Positions 25,331 to 33,933 of a stretch of 43,540 nucleotides of DNA are shown piece after piece (within the stretch, counting starts at the first letter, position 1; every line of letters starts with the position of its first letter). The stretch spans positions 1 through 43,540 of the forward strand of contig MNXJ01000062.1 of assembly GCA_001872455.1 (NCBI GenBank), written 5' to 3'. The position numbers and the translations under genes are program-made. Source of the DNA: Anaerolineae bacterium CG2_30_57_67 (lineage in GTDB: Bacteria > Chloroflexota > Anaerolineae > Anaerolineales > Villigracilaceae). The notes under the pieces are model-generated. The model saw only the letters and a program-made list of their open reading frames with translations, made no database searches and was not told the DNA's origin.

Positions 25331-25960
25331 TTAGAAGCCCAGATTTTCTTTAACCAAAATCATCGTCGTGCGCCCGGGCATCACTTCGCGGTGAACAATG
25401 AGCAGCTTGCTGACGTTGCTGTTCATGCCGTAGGCTTTCAGAGCACGTTCATCTTCCAACGGCAGAGTGTACTCGTCAATACGCTTCACGGCTTCATCGA
25501 GGCTGGAAACAATTTTCTGTGCACCAACCACCCAGACGACATGCGCGGCGCTGGCGGCGTAACCAGCCAACTGACTGCCCGTGTTCGAGGCAATGACCAC
25601 CGAACCATCTTCGGTCACGGCGTGAACACTGCCGACAATCCATTCTGGCACGGCGCCCATCTTGATCATTTCACGCATCTGTGTGGCGCGGTCCATTTTG
25701 AAAAGTTTGACGCGCACCGAGTCGTAGCGTTGGTCCACTTCAGCGGGAATGCCCAGTGTATCGAGCGTCACCGATGTACCGGTGAACACTTCCGCCCCGG
25801 CGGGAATCGTCTCAAACAACCTGGCTTTGGCTTCTTCGCCAGTGGCGGCCACGATAACGTGAATACCGTTTGCTTCCAACGCCCTGGCAGTACGTTCAAT
25901 TTGCTGGTCACTTGCCAGGTGAGCGTAGGCGGTATTGGGGGTGAGTTTGGATTGGGTCAT
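25331..25960 (-). CDS. LUD-domain protein (LutC/YkgG-like)
   Basis: This 209-residue protein of the LUD (DUF162) family is represented by the lactate-utilisation subunit LutC. Supporting segments are ALEANGIHVIVAATGEEAK, GAEVFTGTSVTLDTLGI, ASNTGSQLAGYAASAAHVVWVVG and the C-terminal IVHREVMPGRTTMILVKENLGF. LutA and LutB are absent here, so a lactate role is not supported; solitary LUD proteins are common. An AGGAG site precedes ATG 25960. It is transcribed divergently from a TetR-family gene, which likely controls it. Confidence 0.85.
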   Translation of the reverse strand: MTQSKLTPNTAYAHLASDQQIERTARALEANGIHVIVAATGEEAKARLFETIPAGAEVFTGTSVTLDTLGIPAEVDQRYDSVRVKLFKMDRATQMREMIKMGAVPEWIVGSVHAVTEDGSVVIASNTGSQLAGYAASAAHVVWVVGAQKIVSSLDEAVKRIDEYTLPLEDERALKAYGMNSNVSKLLIVHREVMPGRTTMILVKENLGF

Positions 25961-26001
25961 GCTGATAATCTCCTTGACGGTTAGTTTTGATGTGTGCTAC
26001 A

Positions 26002-26093
26002 CTTGTTTTGTAAACAACAAGCGTTGACTATTAAACACGAGTTGCAAAAAACGGTCAACCATCAAAAAGTGAGTTGTGTTGGGTAAACAACAA
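26002..26093. promoter_or_regulatory. Candidate TetR operator region (LUD / TetR intergenic)
   Basis: The 143-base divergent spacer holds CTTGTT-N8-AACAAG (26002-26021), whose core includes GTTT-TGT-AAAC, and a second copy of its right half, GTAAACAACAA, at 26083-26093 (first copy 26010-26020). The second copy is 10 bases before the TetR start and would overlap its leader. This is the arrangement expected for a regulator that represses both itself and the divergent LUD gene. Confidence 0.5.
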
Positions 26094-26103
26094 AGGAGAG
26101 AAA

Positions 26104-26697
26104 ATGTTGGCTACTACCCTAGTAGAAGAAAAACTCGACCCGCGCGTCAAGCGCACCCGCACCCTGATTCAGCAAGCCTTTACAGCGCTTCTGGCTGAAA
26201 AAGGCTTCGCGGCCACGACCGTGCAAGATATCACCGAACGCGCCGAAGTCAACCGCGCCACCTTCTACGCCCACTTTCCCGATAAATTCGCCCTGCTGGA
26301 GGCCAGCATCCGCCAATCTTTTCGGCAAGAGATGGAAAAACGCACACTGAGCGCCTGTCATTACACCGAAGAAAATTTGCGCGCCCTGATTGTGACGGTA
26401 TGCGAGTTTGTGGCGCAATCCAACCAGCACTGCACATCTACTGAAAATCAGTTCGAAGCGCTGGTGGAAACCCAGGTCAAGCAACAAATTCAGGAATTGC
26501 TGGAACTGTGGCTGGAAAAAGCCGGCGCGCAGTTTGACACAAAAACTGCGGCTATTGCCGCCAGTTGGGCGCTTTACGGTCTGGCATGGCAATGGAGCCA
26601 TGATAAAAACCACGCAGCGGCAGAAGATTACGCCGGGAAAATTCTGCCGCTGATTGAATCAAATTTACAGATGAATCCAATGCCCGTTTTGGCGTAG
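26104..26697 (+). CDS. TetR/AcrR-family transcriptional regulator
   Basis: ATG 26104 (MLATTLVEEK) with AAAGGAG upstream is chosen over the earlier in-frame ATG. The product has 197 residues. The N-terminal DNA-binding domain is clear: TRTLIQQAFTALLAEKGFAATTVQDITERAEVNRATFYAHFPDKFALLEA. The C-terminal ligand domain (QQIQELLELWLEKAGAQFDTKTAAIAASWALYGLAWQW) is of the short type seen in many Chloroflexota and Firmicutes TetR proteins. It is divergent from the LUD gene and converges with the VIT1 gene 8 bases away. The effector is unknown. Confidence 0.93.
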   Translation: MLATTLVEEKLDPRVKRTRTLIQQAFTALLAEKGFAATTVQDITERAEVNRATFYAHFPDKFALLEASIRQSFRQEMEKRTLSACHYTEENLRALIVTVCEFVAQSNQHCTSTENQFEALVETQVKQQIQELLELWLEKAGAQFDTKTAAIAASWALYGLAWQWSHDKNHAAAEDYAGKILPLIESNLQMNPMPVLA

Positions 26698-26705
26698 CGA
26701 AAAGA

Positions 26706-27833
26706 TTACCCGCCAATCGAAACACCAATCAGCCGCCCGATGCCGTAGGTCAACCCGGCGGCGACCAGGCCAAACAGTACCTGGCGCGAACCAGAAAACC
26801 AGATGCTGCGCCCGGTCATCAACGTAATTGCAGAGCCAATCCCAAACAGGCCCAAAGCGCTAATCACCACGCTGATGTACACCGCCGTCATACCACTCGA
26901 AAAAATGAAGGGCACAACCGGGATAATTGCCCCAACGGCAAACAAAAAGAACGACGTCAACGCGGCTTCCCAAGCCGAACCGCCCAATTCATCCGGGTCA
27001 ATTCCTAATTCTTCACGCGCCAGGGTATCCAGCGCGGTGGCCTTATTCGCCAAAAGGCTATGCGCAAGTTCTCGGGCGCGGGCTTCGGGCAAGCCCTTGG
27101 CCTGATAAATCAGCGCAAGCTCTTCGGCTTCTTCTTCGGGGTTGGCGGCCAATTCATCACGTTCAATGCCAATTTGGCGCTCGTACAACTCGCGCGAACT
27201 CTGCACCGAAAGCCATTCGCCCAACGCCATTGAACCTGCCCCAGCCAAAAGCCCCGCCAACCCGGTAATGAGAATGCCCCGACCGGCCAGTTCTGCCCCG
27301 GCGACGCCCATGACTAGGCTCAGGTTGGACACCAACCCGTCATTTGCGCCCAAGACTGCCGCACGCAAAGCATTTCCGCCCGAGGAACGATGCCGGCCCT
27401 CCGTCTCGGCGACAATGCTGCCGCTAACTCCGTCTCCGCCGCTGGCCGCAGAAAGCAAACGCGCGTGCGCTCGCTCCTCTGCCGACATGACCGCCGTTTC
27501 GGCCTCAGGCTGACCAGCGTAAGCGTTGCTATCGGCTTTTTCGTTGCTGGTTACAGTTGGCAAAATAAACTGTGGCCCAAAACGCTGCGCCAGCCAAATC
27601 AGCACGCGCGCCCGCCCGGTGGGGCGAATTTCTGGCAGACGCGCGCCAGCGGCGCTAATTTTTTCGCGCCAAAACTGAGCGTGACGCTCTTCACTTTCAG
27701 CCAAACGCCGGTAGACGGTCTGCATTTCTGGACGGGTTTCTTTGCGCTCCAACACTGCGTAAAGCGCTGCGCCATCAATTTCTTTTTGCAGGTTCTGTGT
27801 GTAACGTTGAACTTCTTGCAAGGAGGTTGTCAT
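26706..27833 (-). CDS. Ferritin-like domain-VIT1/CCC1 iron or manganese transporter
   Basis: The start is set at ATG 27833 (MTTSLQEVQRY), with AAAGGGA upstream, giving 375 residues. Residues 1 to about 90 form a rubrerythrin/ferritin-like four-helix segment with carboxylate/His ligands (EIDGAALYAVLERKE; ESEERHAQFWREKI). The rest is a VIT1/CCC1 transporter: RAAVLGANDGLVSNLSLVMGVAGA, MALGEWLSVQSSRELYERQI, an acidic helical cytosolic metal-binding segment (DELAANPEEEAEELALIYQAKG) and three further membrane helices. The architecture matches membrane-bound ferritin-like exporters that move Fe(II) or Mn(II) out of the cytoplasm. Confidence 0.9.
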   Translation of the reverse strand: MTTSLQEVQRYTQNLQKEIDGAALYAVLERKETRPEMQTVYRRLAESEERHAQFWREKISAAGARLPEIRPTGRARVLIWLAQRFGPQFILPTVTSNEKADSNAYAGQPEAETAVMSAEERAHARLLSAASGGDGVSGSIVAETEGRHRSSGGNALRAAVLGANDGLVSNLSLVMGVAGAELAGRGILITGLAGLLAGAGSMALGEWLSVQSSRELYERQIGIERDELAANPEEEAEELALIYQAKGLPEARARELAHSLLANKATALDTLAREELGIDPDELGGSAWEAALTSFFLFAVGAIIPVVPFIFSSGMTAVYISVVISALGLFGIGSAITLMTGRSIWFSGSRQVLFGLVAAGLTYGIGRLIGVSIGG

Positions 27834-27916
27834 GGTGATGTCCCTTTCTACACTCAATTGTACCTGACAAGCAAGGTTGACATGCGATAACACAGCTTTC
27901 AGATACACGGGGAAAA

Positions 27917-29086
27917 TTAACGCTTCCACAGTTGAGACAATCCTTTGACCACCCCGCTAGCAAAGCTTTGCCCCATATCAAATACTTCGGTCGTTAGAAG
28001 TATGCGCCCATCCGCCCCCAACAAACCAGTCGCATCGGGCGCAGAGAGCATATCAAAAAACACAACTCCCACATACAACTGCGCACGGAAGAGCATCTGC
28101 GCCTCCCGCAGCCAGGCAGATTGAGCGTCCAACGCGGCATTTTGAAGCGTCGGCGGCAGGGAGAGCCGCGTCAGCCACACCAACCCATCGCTGTGACCCT
28201 GCTCCAGCATCACAGCGCGAATGTCCTCCAGCGGACGCAGTGTAGCGGAGGAGACAGCCCCCTCAGCCGAAACGACTTGCAGGCTGATGATGGCTGGCCG
28301 CGCTCCGGCCTGGTACAGCCCGCGCACAAACTCCGCACCGGGCAGAGCGCCTGCTTCAACACTTTCCAGCAGCCCACCTGCCACCAGGTATACCGGCGGG
28401 TCTGTGGGCAGGCGCGCCTGCACCGCCTGCATCAGTGCGGCATAAGCAACCGGATTGGGTGATGCGCCCCAGCCGCCAGGTGTATTCGCCCCAGGGAAGA
28501 GTTCCACGGCGCGCACCTGCTGATATGTCGCCGTCAAATCGGCTACCAGCGCGGCGGTCAGGGCCGGGTTGGGGCCTTGCGCGGTTTGCGCCCAGACGGG
28601 CGCATCAACAACAGAAACCATCACGGTTAAATTTAAGATTTCGGCCTGCGCCATGGCCTGCGCAAACGGGCTATTCACGTTCCACGCGCCCGCTTCCGGC
28701 CAATCTGACGCCCAATGAAACGGAATCTGCACCCAGTCCAGCGGCAACTGCGCCGCCAGCCGCAGCGATTTACCCATCCGCGCAGCAGTCGGCTCCAGCC
28801 GCGCCCCCATTCCAAATTCCAGTGAATATGGCGTACCCCGTTGCGCCAGCGCCAAAGAAACCTGGCTAAATGTCAGCGCGATTGCCAAAATCAATGCCCA
28901 CAACAGGTGACAGGTGCGCAAACAAAACTCACAAATCTGGTCAGGCGAACAAGTTGGAAGCGGAGAATCGCGTCGTGACAAAAGGAAGGGCATACGCCTG
29001 GCAGAGTCGAGGTGTTTCTTGATAAAAGGCCGGGAAATTTCCAGCCGGAAATCGAGAGTGGTGCTGGTTGAACGGTCGGGTTTCAT
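27917..29086 (-). CDS. Secreted or membrane-anchored glycosidase-like TIM-barrel protein
   Basis: ATG 29086 (MKPDRSTSTT) with GAGG upstream gives 389 residues; an earlier in-frame ATG at 29131 lacks a site. A long basic N-terminal region precedes a hydrophobic segment ending in ALAQ (LLWALILAIALTFSQVSLALAQ), which looks like a signal peptide or anchor, so the 50 or so residues before it are odd and the true start may be internal. The mature part (LEFGMGARLEPTAARMG, LDWVQIPFHW, LTVMVSVVDAPVWAQ, VRAVELFPGANTPGGWG) resembles beta-alpha-barrel glycoside hydrolases of the GH5/GH39 type. The catalytic acids are not clearly identifiable, so activity is uncertain. Confidence 0.65.
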   Translation of the reverse strand: MKPDRSTSTTLDFRLEISRPFIKKHLDSARRMPFLLSRRDSPLPTCSPDQICEFCLRTCHLLWALILAIALTFSQVSLALAQRGTPYSLEFGMGARLEPTAARMGKSLRLAAQLPLDWVQIPFHWASDWPEAGAWNVNSPFAQAMAQAEILNLTVMVSVVDAPVWAQTAQGPNPALTAALVADLTATYQQVRAVELFPGANTPGGWGASPNPVAYAALMQAVQARLPTDPPVYLVAGGLLESVEAGALPGAEFVRGLYQAGARPAIISLQVVSAEGAVSSATLRPLEDIRAVMLEQGHSDGLVWLTRLSLPPTLQNAALDAQSAWLREAQMLFRAQLYVGVVFFDMLSAPDATGLLGADGRILLTTEVFDMGQSFASGVVKGLSQLWKR

Positions 29087-29162
29087 ATTGCCTCGAAAAG
29101 TTGATTTGGATTGATAATGGGTAAAAGACATGCCTGCTGATTGTGTTGCAAGAAACGTGCCA

Positions 29163-29203
29163 GATAGCCGGTATAATGCCGGCGATAGCCGGTATAATGC
29201 CGG
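29163..29203 (+). promoter_or_regulatory. Duplicated 21-bp unit, each with a perfect TATAAT
   Basis: The 20-base sequence GATAGCCGGTATAATGCCGG occurs twice with a 21-base period (29163-29182, 29184-29203). Each copy holds a consensus -10 box (29172-29177 and 29193-29198) inside an imperfect palindrome CCGGTAT-A-ATGCCGG. The second -10 ends 7 bases before ATG 29206, predicting a transcript starting at the start codon. No good -35 box is seen for either copy. Confidence 0.6.
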
Positions 29204-29205
29204 TT

Positions 29206-30141
29206 ATGATTCTCGTTACTGGCGGCACCGGCTTTGTTGGCCGCGCCCTGCTCCGTCAGCTTGCGCATACCGGTCAGCCGGTACGCACGCTTATTCGCCC
29301 ATCCAGTCAAACTCCCGCGCTGCCGCGCGGCGTAGCGGTGGAAGTTGCCATCTCTGCGCTCAATGATGAGCGCAGTCTGCGCGCCGCCTTACAAGGCGTG
29401 GATACAATTTATCACCTGGCGGGCGCTGAATTTGAAGGCATTCGCGGCAACATTCTTGAGACCGACGCACGCGGCACCGCCACGCTGGTACGCGCCGCCA
29501 AAGATGCCCGCGTACAACGCTTCTTCTACGTCAGCCACCTGGGCGCAGACCGCTCTTCCTACTTTCCGGTTCTCAAAGTCAAAGGGGTGGCCGAGGAATA
29601 CATTCGCAAAAGCGGCATGGATTTCACCATCTTCCGCTCTGGCTTGCTGTACGGTCCCGAGGACCACTTCACCACCGCCTTCGCCCGGCTGGGGTCACTC
29701 TACCCGGCGCTCTTCCTGCCCGGCAACGGCGAAGTGACCTTTCAGCCGCTGTGGGTCGAAGACCTGATCACCTGCCTGCTCTGGTCGCTTGACAACGCCG
29801 ACACCTCGCGCCAAACCTTCGAGGTCGGTGGCGCGGAGTACTTCACAATTCGTCAGGCGCTCATGCTCATCATGGCAGTCATCGGCAGAAATCCTACCCT
29901 CATACCACTTGGCTTGCCCTACCTGCGCGCCGCCACCGTCAGCGCACAAACACTCATCCCAAATTTCCCCTTTTCAACCTACTGGGTGGATTACTTCGGC
30001 GCCAACCGCGTCTGCGCCACCGACACCATTTCACGCATCTTTGGCTTCATTCCGGCGCGCTTCACCTACCGTCTCGAACATCTCAAAGCAATAGACTGGG
30101 AAAAAGAGGCCCGCGCCAATCTCTTCAAACGCAAAACATGA
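29206..30141 (+). CDS. NDUFA9-like atypical short-chain dehydrogenase/reductase
   Basis: The start is ATG 29206 (MILVTGGTGFVGRALL); the 21 extra upstream residues in the open frame are encoded by the promoter repeats and rejected. The 311-residue product has the NAD(P)-binding Rossmann motif TGGTGFVG, the VDTIYHLAG segment and HLGADRSSYFPVLKVKGVAEEYIRKSG, the pattern of the atypical SDR group that includes the mitochondrial complex I accessory subunit NDUFA9. The Tyr-x-x-x-Lys of classical SDRs is modified (YFPVLKVKG). A structural or cofactor-binding role with complex I is possible but unproven; the nuo genes are 11 kb away. Translation is coupled to the acetyltransferase by an ATGA overlap. 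Confidence 0.85.
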   Translation: MILVTGGTGFVGRALLRQLAHTGQPVRTLIRPSSQTPALPRGVAVEVAISALNDERSLRAALQGVDTIYHLAGAEFEGIRGNILETDARGTATLVRAAKDARVQRFFYVSHLGADRSSYFPVLKVKGVAEEYIRKSGMDFTIFRSGLLYGPEDHFTTAFARLGSLYPALFLPGNGEVTFQPLWVEDLITCLLWSLDNADTSRQTFEVGGAEYFTIRQALMLIMAVIGRNPTLIPLGLPYLRAATVSAQTLIPNFPFSTYWVDYFGANRVCATDTISRIFGFIPARFTYRLEHLKAIDWEKEARANLFKRKT

Positions 30142-30959
30142 ACATCCACATCCTGCACAGCCCCGAAGAAATGGAGCAGGTACAAGCCCTGCAACGCCTG
30201 GTCTGGCCTGGCTCCGAAGCAGATGTCATTCCCGTTCACGTCCTGCTCACCTTTGTCCACAACGGCGGCCTGGTGCTGGGCGCGTATGACGGCCAAAACC
30301 TGATTGGCATCTCCGTCGGCTTCCCCGGCCTGTACTCCACCCCGGACGGCCTGCGCCCTAAACATTGCTCACACGAGCTGGGCGTTGACCCTCACTGGCG
30401 CGACTCCGGCGTCGGCTTCGCCCTCAAACAAGCCCAACGCCAATACGTCCTGGCACAAAACATCAACCTGATTACCTGGACCTACGACCCCCTGCTCAGC
30501 CGCAACGCCCGGCTCAACATCGCCCGGCTGGGCGCAACTTGCAACACCTACCTGCGCGAACTCTACGGCGAAATGCGTGACGGCCTGAACACCGGGCTGG
30601 CATCCGACCGCTTTCAGGTGGATTGGTGGATTCGCTCACCGCATGTGCTGGAGAAAATGGAGGAAATTCTCACGGCTGAGAAAGTTCACGCTGCCGAACT
30701 CGCCCCGCTCTATCGTGTGCTCGTTAAAGAAAATTTCATCCGCCCTCCGGCATCGCTCCCAGCCCCAAGCGTGTCCCGTTTCGAGGCCGAAATCCCCGCC
30801 GATTTTCCCGCCCTGAAGGCCGCCGATTTGTCGCTGGCGCGCGATTGGCGCTTCTTCACCCGAGAATTATTTGAAACCTGCTTTCGCGCCGGGTACAGCG
30901 TCACCGACTTTCATTACAACCCCGCCGGCCCACGCAGCTTTTACGTTTTGGAAAAGTAA
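30138..30959 (+). CDS. GNAT-superfamily acetyltransferase (COG3375-like)
   Basis: This 273-residue protein has a GNAT core in its N-terminal half. VLGAYDGQNLIGISVGFPGLY is the beta-4 region, and SHELGVDPHWRDSGVGFALKQAQRQYVL is the acetyl-CoA-binding motif A in a relaxed form. LITWTYDPLLSRNARLNIARLGATCNTYLRELYG is characteristic of the predicted acetyltransferases of COG3375. The substrate is unknown. Its ATG overlaps the SDR stop by 4 bases, so the two form an operon. Confidence 0.8.
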   Translation: MNIHILHSPEEMEQVQALQRLVWPGSEADVIPVHVLLTFVHNGGLVLGAYDGQNLIGISVGFPGLYSTPDGLRPKHCSHELGVDPHWRDSGVGFALKQAQRQYVLAQNINLITWTYDPLLSRNARLNIARLGATCNTYLRELYGEMRDGLNTGLASDRFQVDWWIRSPHVLEKMEEILTAEKVHAAELAPLYRVLVKENFIRPPASLPAPSVSRFEAEIPADFPALKAADLSLARDWRFFTRELFETCFRAGYSVTDFHYNPAGPRSFYVLEK

Positions 30960-30988
30960 TTGCATTTTGATACAATTGTTCGTATACT
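30960..30988 (+). promoter_or_regulatory. Putative promoter of the 104-residue membrane protein gene
   Basis: TTGCAT (30960-30965), a 17-base spacer and TATACT (30983-30988). The -35 box is only a half match. The predicted start is near 30995, giving a leader of about 25 bases that includes AAGGAG (31004-31009) before ATG 31019. Confidence 0.45.
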
Positions 30989-31018
30989 AGAACCATCAAC
31001 CCAAAAGGAGCGTGCGGT

Positions 31019-31333
31019 ATGACTCTCAACTTGCAACAACTGGCATTGGTCGCCTTCCTGGTGGAGGCCCTCATTCAAACCATCAAACCGGTTTATGACA
31101 AAGAAAAAGGCTGGAACAAATCGGCGATTTTCTCGCTGGCTATGGGCATTGTCGTCTGCCTGTTTACCAACGTGGATTTATTCAGAGAATTGGGGCTGAG
31201 CGGCCAAATCCCCTACGTTGGCTCGGTATTCACCGGCATCATTGCCAGCCGCGGCTCCAATTTTGCTCACGACATTTTTAAATATGTCAACGGCAAAGCC
31301 CAGGAAAACCCCATGACTGGCGGCGTTGGCTAA
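31019..31333 (+). CDS. Small membrane protein of unknown function
   Basis: This 104-residue protein starts 9 bases after a clear AAGGAG site. It has a hydrophobic N-terminal helix (LALVAFLVEALIQTIKPV), a second helix (IFSLAMGIVVCLFTNVDLF), and a Gly/Ser-rich segment (SVFTGIIASRGSNFAHDIFKYV) that is reminiscent of phage holin-like or small lactococcal-type membrane proteins. I do not recognise the family with certainty. It stands alone and converges with the GT39 gene, 3 bases from its stop. Confidence 0.7.
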   Translation: MTLNLQQLALVAFLVEALIQTIKPVYDKEKGWNKSAIFSLAMGIVVCLFTNVDLFRELGLSGQIPYVGSVFTGIIASRGSNFAHDIFKYVNGKAQENPMTGGVG

Positions 31334-31336
31334 TTC

Positions 31337-32839
31337 TCATCGTTTGACGCACAAGGTCAAAGTCACACCCGTGCCGCTGGCGCGGGTGTGTGTTTTACAG
31401 CGCCAGACAGGCCTCAGAAAGTTCAGCGCCGCCTGCATTTCGTTGAAGTCACCCTCTGCGTAGACATGCGCAAACAAAATCCACAGGCGCGGCGCATTTT
31501 GCAACGGTTGTAAGTCTGCGCGAATTTGTTTGATATTGGACTGTCCCTGCAAGTAATCACCGACAACAAAATCTTCAAGCGCAAAGCCATAGCGCGGTGC
31601 ATAGTACAAAAAAGCGGGCGAGGCTGCCGGGTAGATGTAAACCGCGTCTTCTGGCTGGCGCGCCTGACGCAACGCAGAAAGCGCTTGACTAATATCTTCG
31701 TGCATGTAGGGGTGAATCAAAGGTTCTGCAGAGGCTTGCACAGGCGCGAAGACAAAAACAACACCCAGCGCCACCGTAAGCAGCCCGGCGGGGATGTTTC
31801 CAGCCAGGCGGCGCACTATTTTGTAAAGCGCATCCATGCTCGCGCCAAGCAAAGCGGCAACCAGCGGCAGAAGAAATAACACCATGCGCCCGCCAAAGGG
31901 ATATTTTCTCAACGCAGAGGCGGCCAGCGCAGCCGCAAAAATCAGGCCAATTTGCACCATCACGCGCGGCTGACGCATTCCCAGCCAAAGTATACCTGTG
32001 AATATGCCGAGCAGGTTAAACCACAGGGGAGTCTGCAGCCCCAGCCCGGCGGCGCTGAAAGAAGCAAACATATCGTTGAACTGTTTGGCTAGCCAGCTGG
32101 TTGTTGGCGGGATGGGCAGAAAAAAATCTTGCCAGAACGTCAACAAAAAATCATTCTGCGCCAACCCGCGCAGGCTGACGGCGTAAAGCAGCCCAAAACT
32201 TGCCAGCCAAACGGCAATCGTCACCAACCAGGCGCGCCAATCATGCGAACACTCAAAAATCAGCCCGGTCAGGCCAACGGCCGCCAGCGTAAAAATCAGC
32301 GGGTGTGAAAACCATAACCCAACTGCGCCCAATAAAGTAAGCAGTGGAAAGTGAAAAGCGGGAAGTGGAAGACGCCGGGTCGCCAGCCATAAAATCATCA
32401 GCGTCAGGGCGGCGTCGAGCATGTATTGCTTGTTCTCAGCGCTGTAATACACCAGCGTTGGGCTGACGGCGATCAGCGCCAGCGCCAGCAGCCAGCCGGG
32501 GGCAGATAGAAAACGCTTCAGCCAAAGTGCGGAAACTATCAGCAGAGCGTAGCCCGCCAGAAACGGGAGCAGGCGCAAGGCCAGTTCACCGCTCCCCAAC
32601 AGGGTGATAAGCGTCTTTTGCGCCAGCAAAAATCCCAGCGGCGCGCCCTGCTCATAATCCAGCGGCTTCAACAGGCCAGCAAAATCACGCTGAATCAAGT
32701 TGAGCGCCAACATGGCTTCATCTATCCATAGCGGACGGCCAGCAAAATAGTGGCGCAGGCGCAAAAACAGCCCAACGGCCACGAGCAATGCGGCCGCCAG
32801 GCTGGAATAGTTGACGCGGGAGCGCAAACGGGCAAGCAT
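31337..32839 (-). CDS. GT39/ArnT-like membrane glycosyltransferase
   Basis: This 500-residue, roughly ten-helix protein has the first external loop typical of GT-C polyprenyl-phosphate-sugar transferases (RLRHYFAGRPLWIDEAMLALNLI, where D-E is the presumed catalytic acidic motif) followed by GAPLGFLLAQK and ALRLLPFLAG. It would transfer a lipid-linked sugar to an acceptor on the outer side of the membrane. The ATG at 32839 overlaps the pgi stop by one base (TAATG), so translation is coupled. The acceptor is unknown. Confidence 0.8.
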   Translation of the reverse strand: MLARLRSRVNYSSLAAALLVAVGLFLRLRHYFAGRPLWIDEAMLALNLIQRDFAGLLKPLDYEQGAPLGFLLAQKTLITLLGSGELALRLLPFLAGYALLIVSALWLKRFLSAPGWLLALALIAVSPTLVYYSAENKQYMLDAALTLMILWLATRRLPLPAFHFPLLTLLGAVGLWFSHPLIFTLAAVGLTGLIFECSHDWRAWLVTIAVWLASFGLLYAVSLRGLAQNDFLLTFWQDFFLPIPPTTSWLAKQFNDMFASFSAAGLGLQTPLWFNLLGIFTGILWLGMRQPRVMVQIGLIFAAALAASALRKYPFGGRMVLFLLPLVAALLGASMDALYKIVRRLAGNIPAGLLTVALGVVFVFAPVQASAEPLIHPYMHEDISQALSALRQARQPEDAVYIYPAASPAFLYYAPRYGFALEDFVVGDYLQGQSNIKQIRADLQPLQNAPRLWILFAHVYAEGDFNEMQAALNFLRPVWRCKTHTRASGTGVTLTLCVKR

Positions 32840-33906
32840 TAGCGCGACATGGAGGCTTTGAAGTTTTGTAGCGCCGGAATGGGCGTGGGGTCAATATCGT
32901 AGGCGAGCGCCAGGTAATAAGCCAGATAATCGCCAAAATGCAACAAGGTCCACAGATGTTCGAGGCGGGTCTCGCCGTGCGCGTCGAGAAAGTCAGTGTT
33001 GACGCCTTCGAGCATGAAGGCCTGGCGGGTCAGTTCGATGCGCAAACGATTGCGAGGGTGATCGCTGGGCGCGCGCAGAAAGAGCGCGATGGAGCGCGAA
33101 AGAACTTCTTCCGGAACATTGAGACCTTGCAGCGTGTTGTGATTTGCTTCGGGCAGGGCTTCAAATTGCGCCAGCGCCTTGGCGATTTCGTTCATTTGGC
33201 CTTTCCAGCGGCGGGCGATGGGGGCGTGCAAACCCGCGCCAAAAAAGGTGATTCCGCGCCCGACCAACTGCCCGGCCATGCGTTTGGCCGGATTCTGGCT
33301 GACGGGGACTCCGCTCATCAGGCTGATTTTTTGGGTTTGCATGGCGACGACGGCGGCGCGCAGAGCAGAATTCTGATCGGGAATCAGGCCGAGACGCTGG
33401 AGGGCGGCCAACAGCAGGCCGAAGGAAAAGCCGACAGCGGCGCGCGGCTGTCCGGCGTGGACAAATTTCCAAGCGGAGAAGTGATTTTCGGCGGCGAGGG
33501 CGGCCAGTTTTCCGCCGGTGCAGAGCGCCAGCAGACCGCAGCCACGCTCAAGCGCTTGTTGTGTGGCGCTGAGGGTTTCTTCAGTGTTGCCGGAGTGCGA
33601 GCAGGCGATAACGAGTGTTTCTGCGCCGCGCGCCCAGGCAGGCAGGTCGTAGTCGCGCGAGACGAAAATGGGCAGGCGGCAAAAGGGCGCAACGTAAGCC
33701 GTCACCAAATCGGCGCCGATGGCCGAGCCGCCCATGCCAGTGATGAGAATACGCTGGAAGGCGGCGCTTTGTTCAGCAGAGAAAAAGTCTGCTTCTACCA
33801 GCCCCTGCTCCCAGGCGGCGAGCAACTGATCGGGCAAGCCGTCAATTTCGGCAAGCATGTTTTGCGGGTCAATTTTTGGGTAGAGTTCGGATTGGTCGAG
33901 GTTCAT
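32839..33906 (-). CDS. Bifunctional phosphoglucose/phosphomannose isomerase
   Basis: This 355-residue SIS-domain enzyme is of the archaeal-type bifunctional PGI/PMI family, interconverting fructose-6-P with glucose-6-P and mannose-6-P. The first SIS domain has RILITGMGGSAIGADLV and the phosphosugar-binding SHSGNTEETLSA. The C-terminal PGI/PMI region includes GRGITFFGAGLHAPIARRWKGQMNEIAKA and the catalytic-type EANHN. It provides sugar phosphates for both glycolysis and glycan building, consistent with its coupling to a glycosyltransferase. A GGAG site precedes ATG 33906, and a G8 tract (33922-33929) lies just upstream. Confidence 0.9.
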   Translation of the reverse strand: MNLDQSELYPKIDPQNMLAEIDGLPDQLLAAWEQGLVEADFFSAEQSAAFQRILITGMGGSAIGADLVTAYVAPFCRLPIFVSRDYDLPAWARGAETLVIACSHSGNTEETLSATQQALERGCGLLALCTGGKLAALAAENHFSAWKFVHAGQPRAAVGFSFGLLLAALQRLGLIPDQNSALRAAVVAMQTQKISLMSGVPVSQNPAKRMAGQLVGRGITFFGAGLHAPIARRWKGQMNEIAKALAQFEALPEANHNTLQGLNVPEEVLSRSIALFLRAPSDHPRNRLRIELTRQAFMLEGVNTDFLDAHGETRLEHLWTLLHFGDYLAYYLALAYDIDPTPIPALQNFKASMSR

Positions 33907-33933
33907 GAGGTCTCCGGGGAAGGGGGGGGCGGT

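Noticed and set aside
25331-25960. Part of a lutABC lactate oxidation operon
   Set aside because: No LutA or LutB homologue is adjacent; the distant HdrD-like protein at 18165 has a membrane domain and different neighbours.
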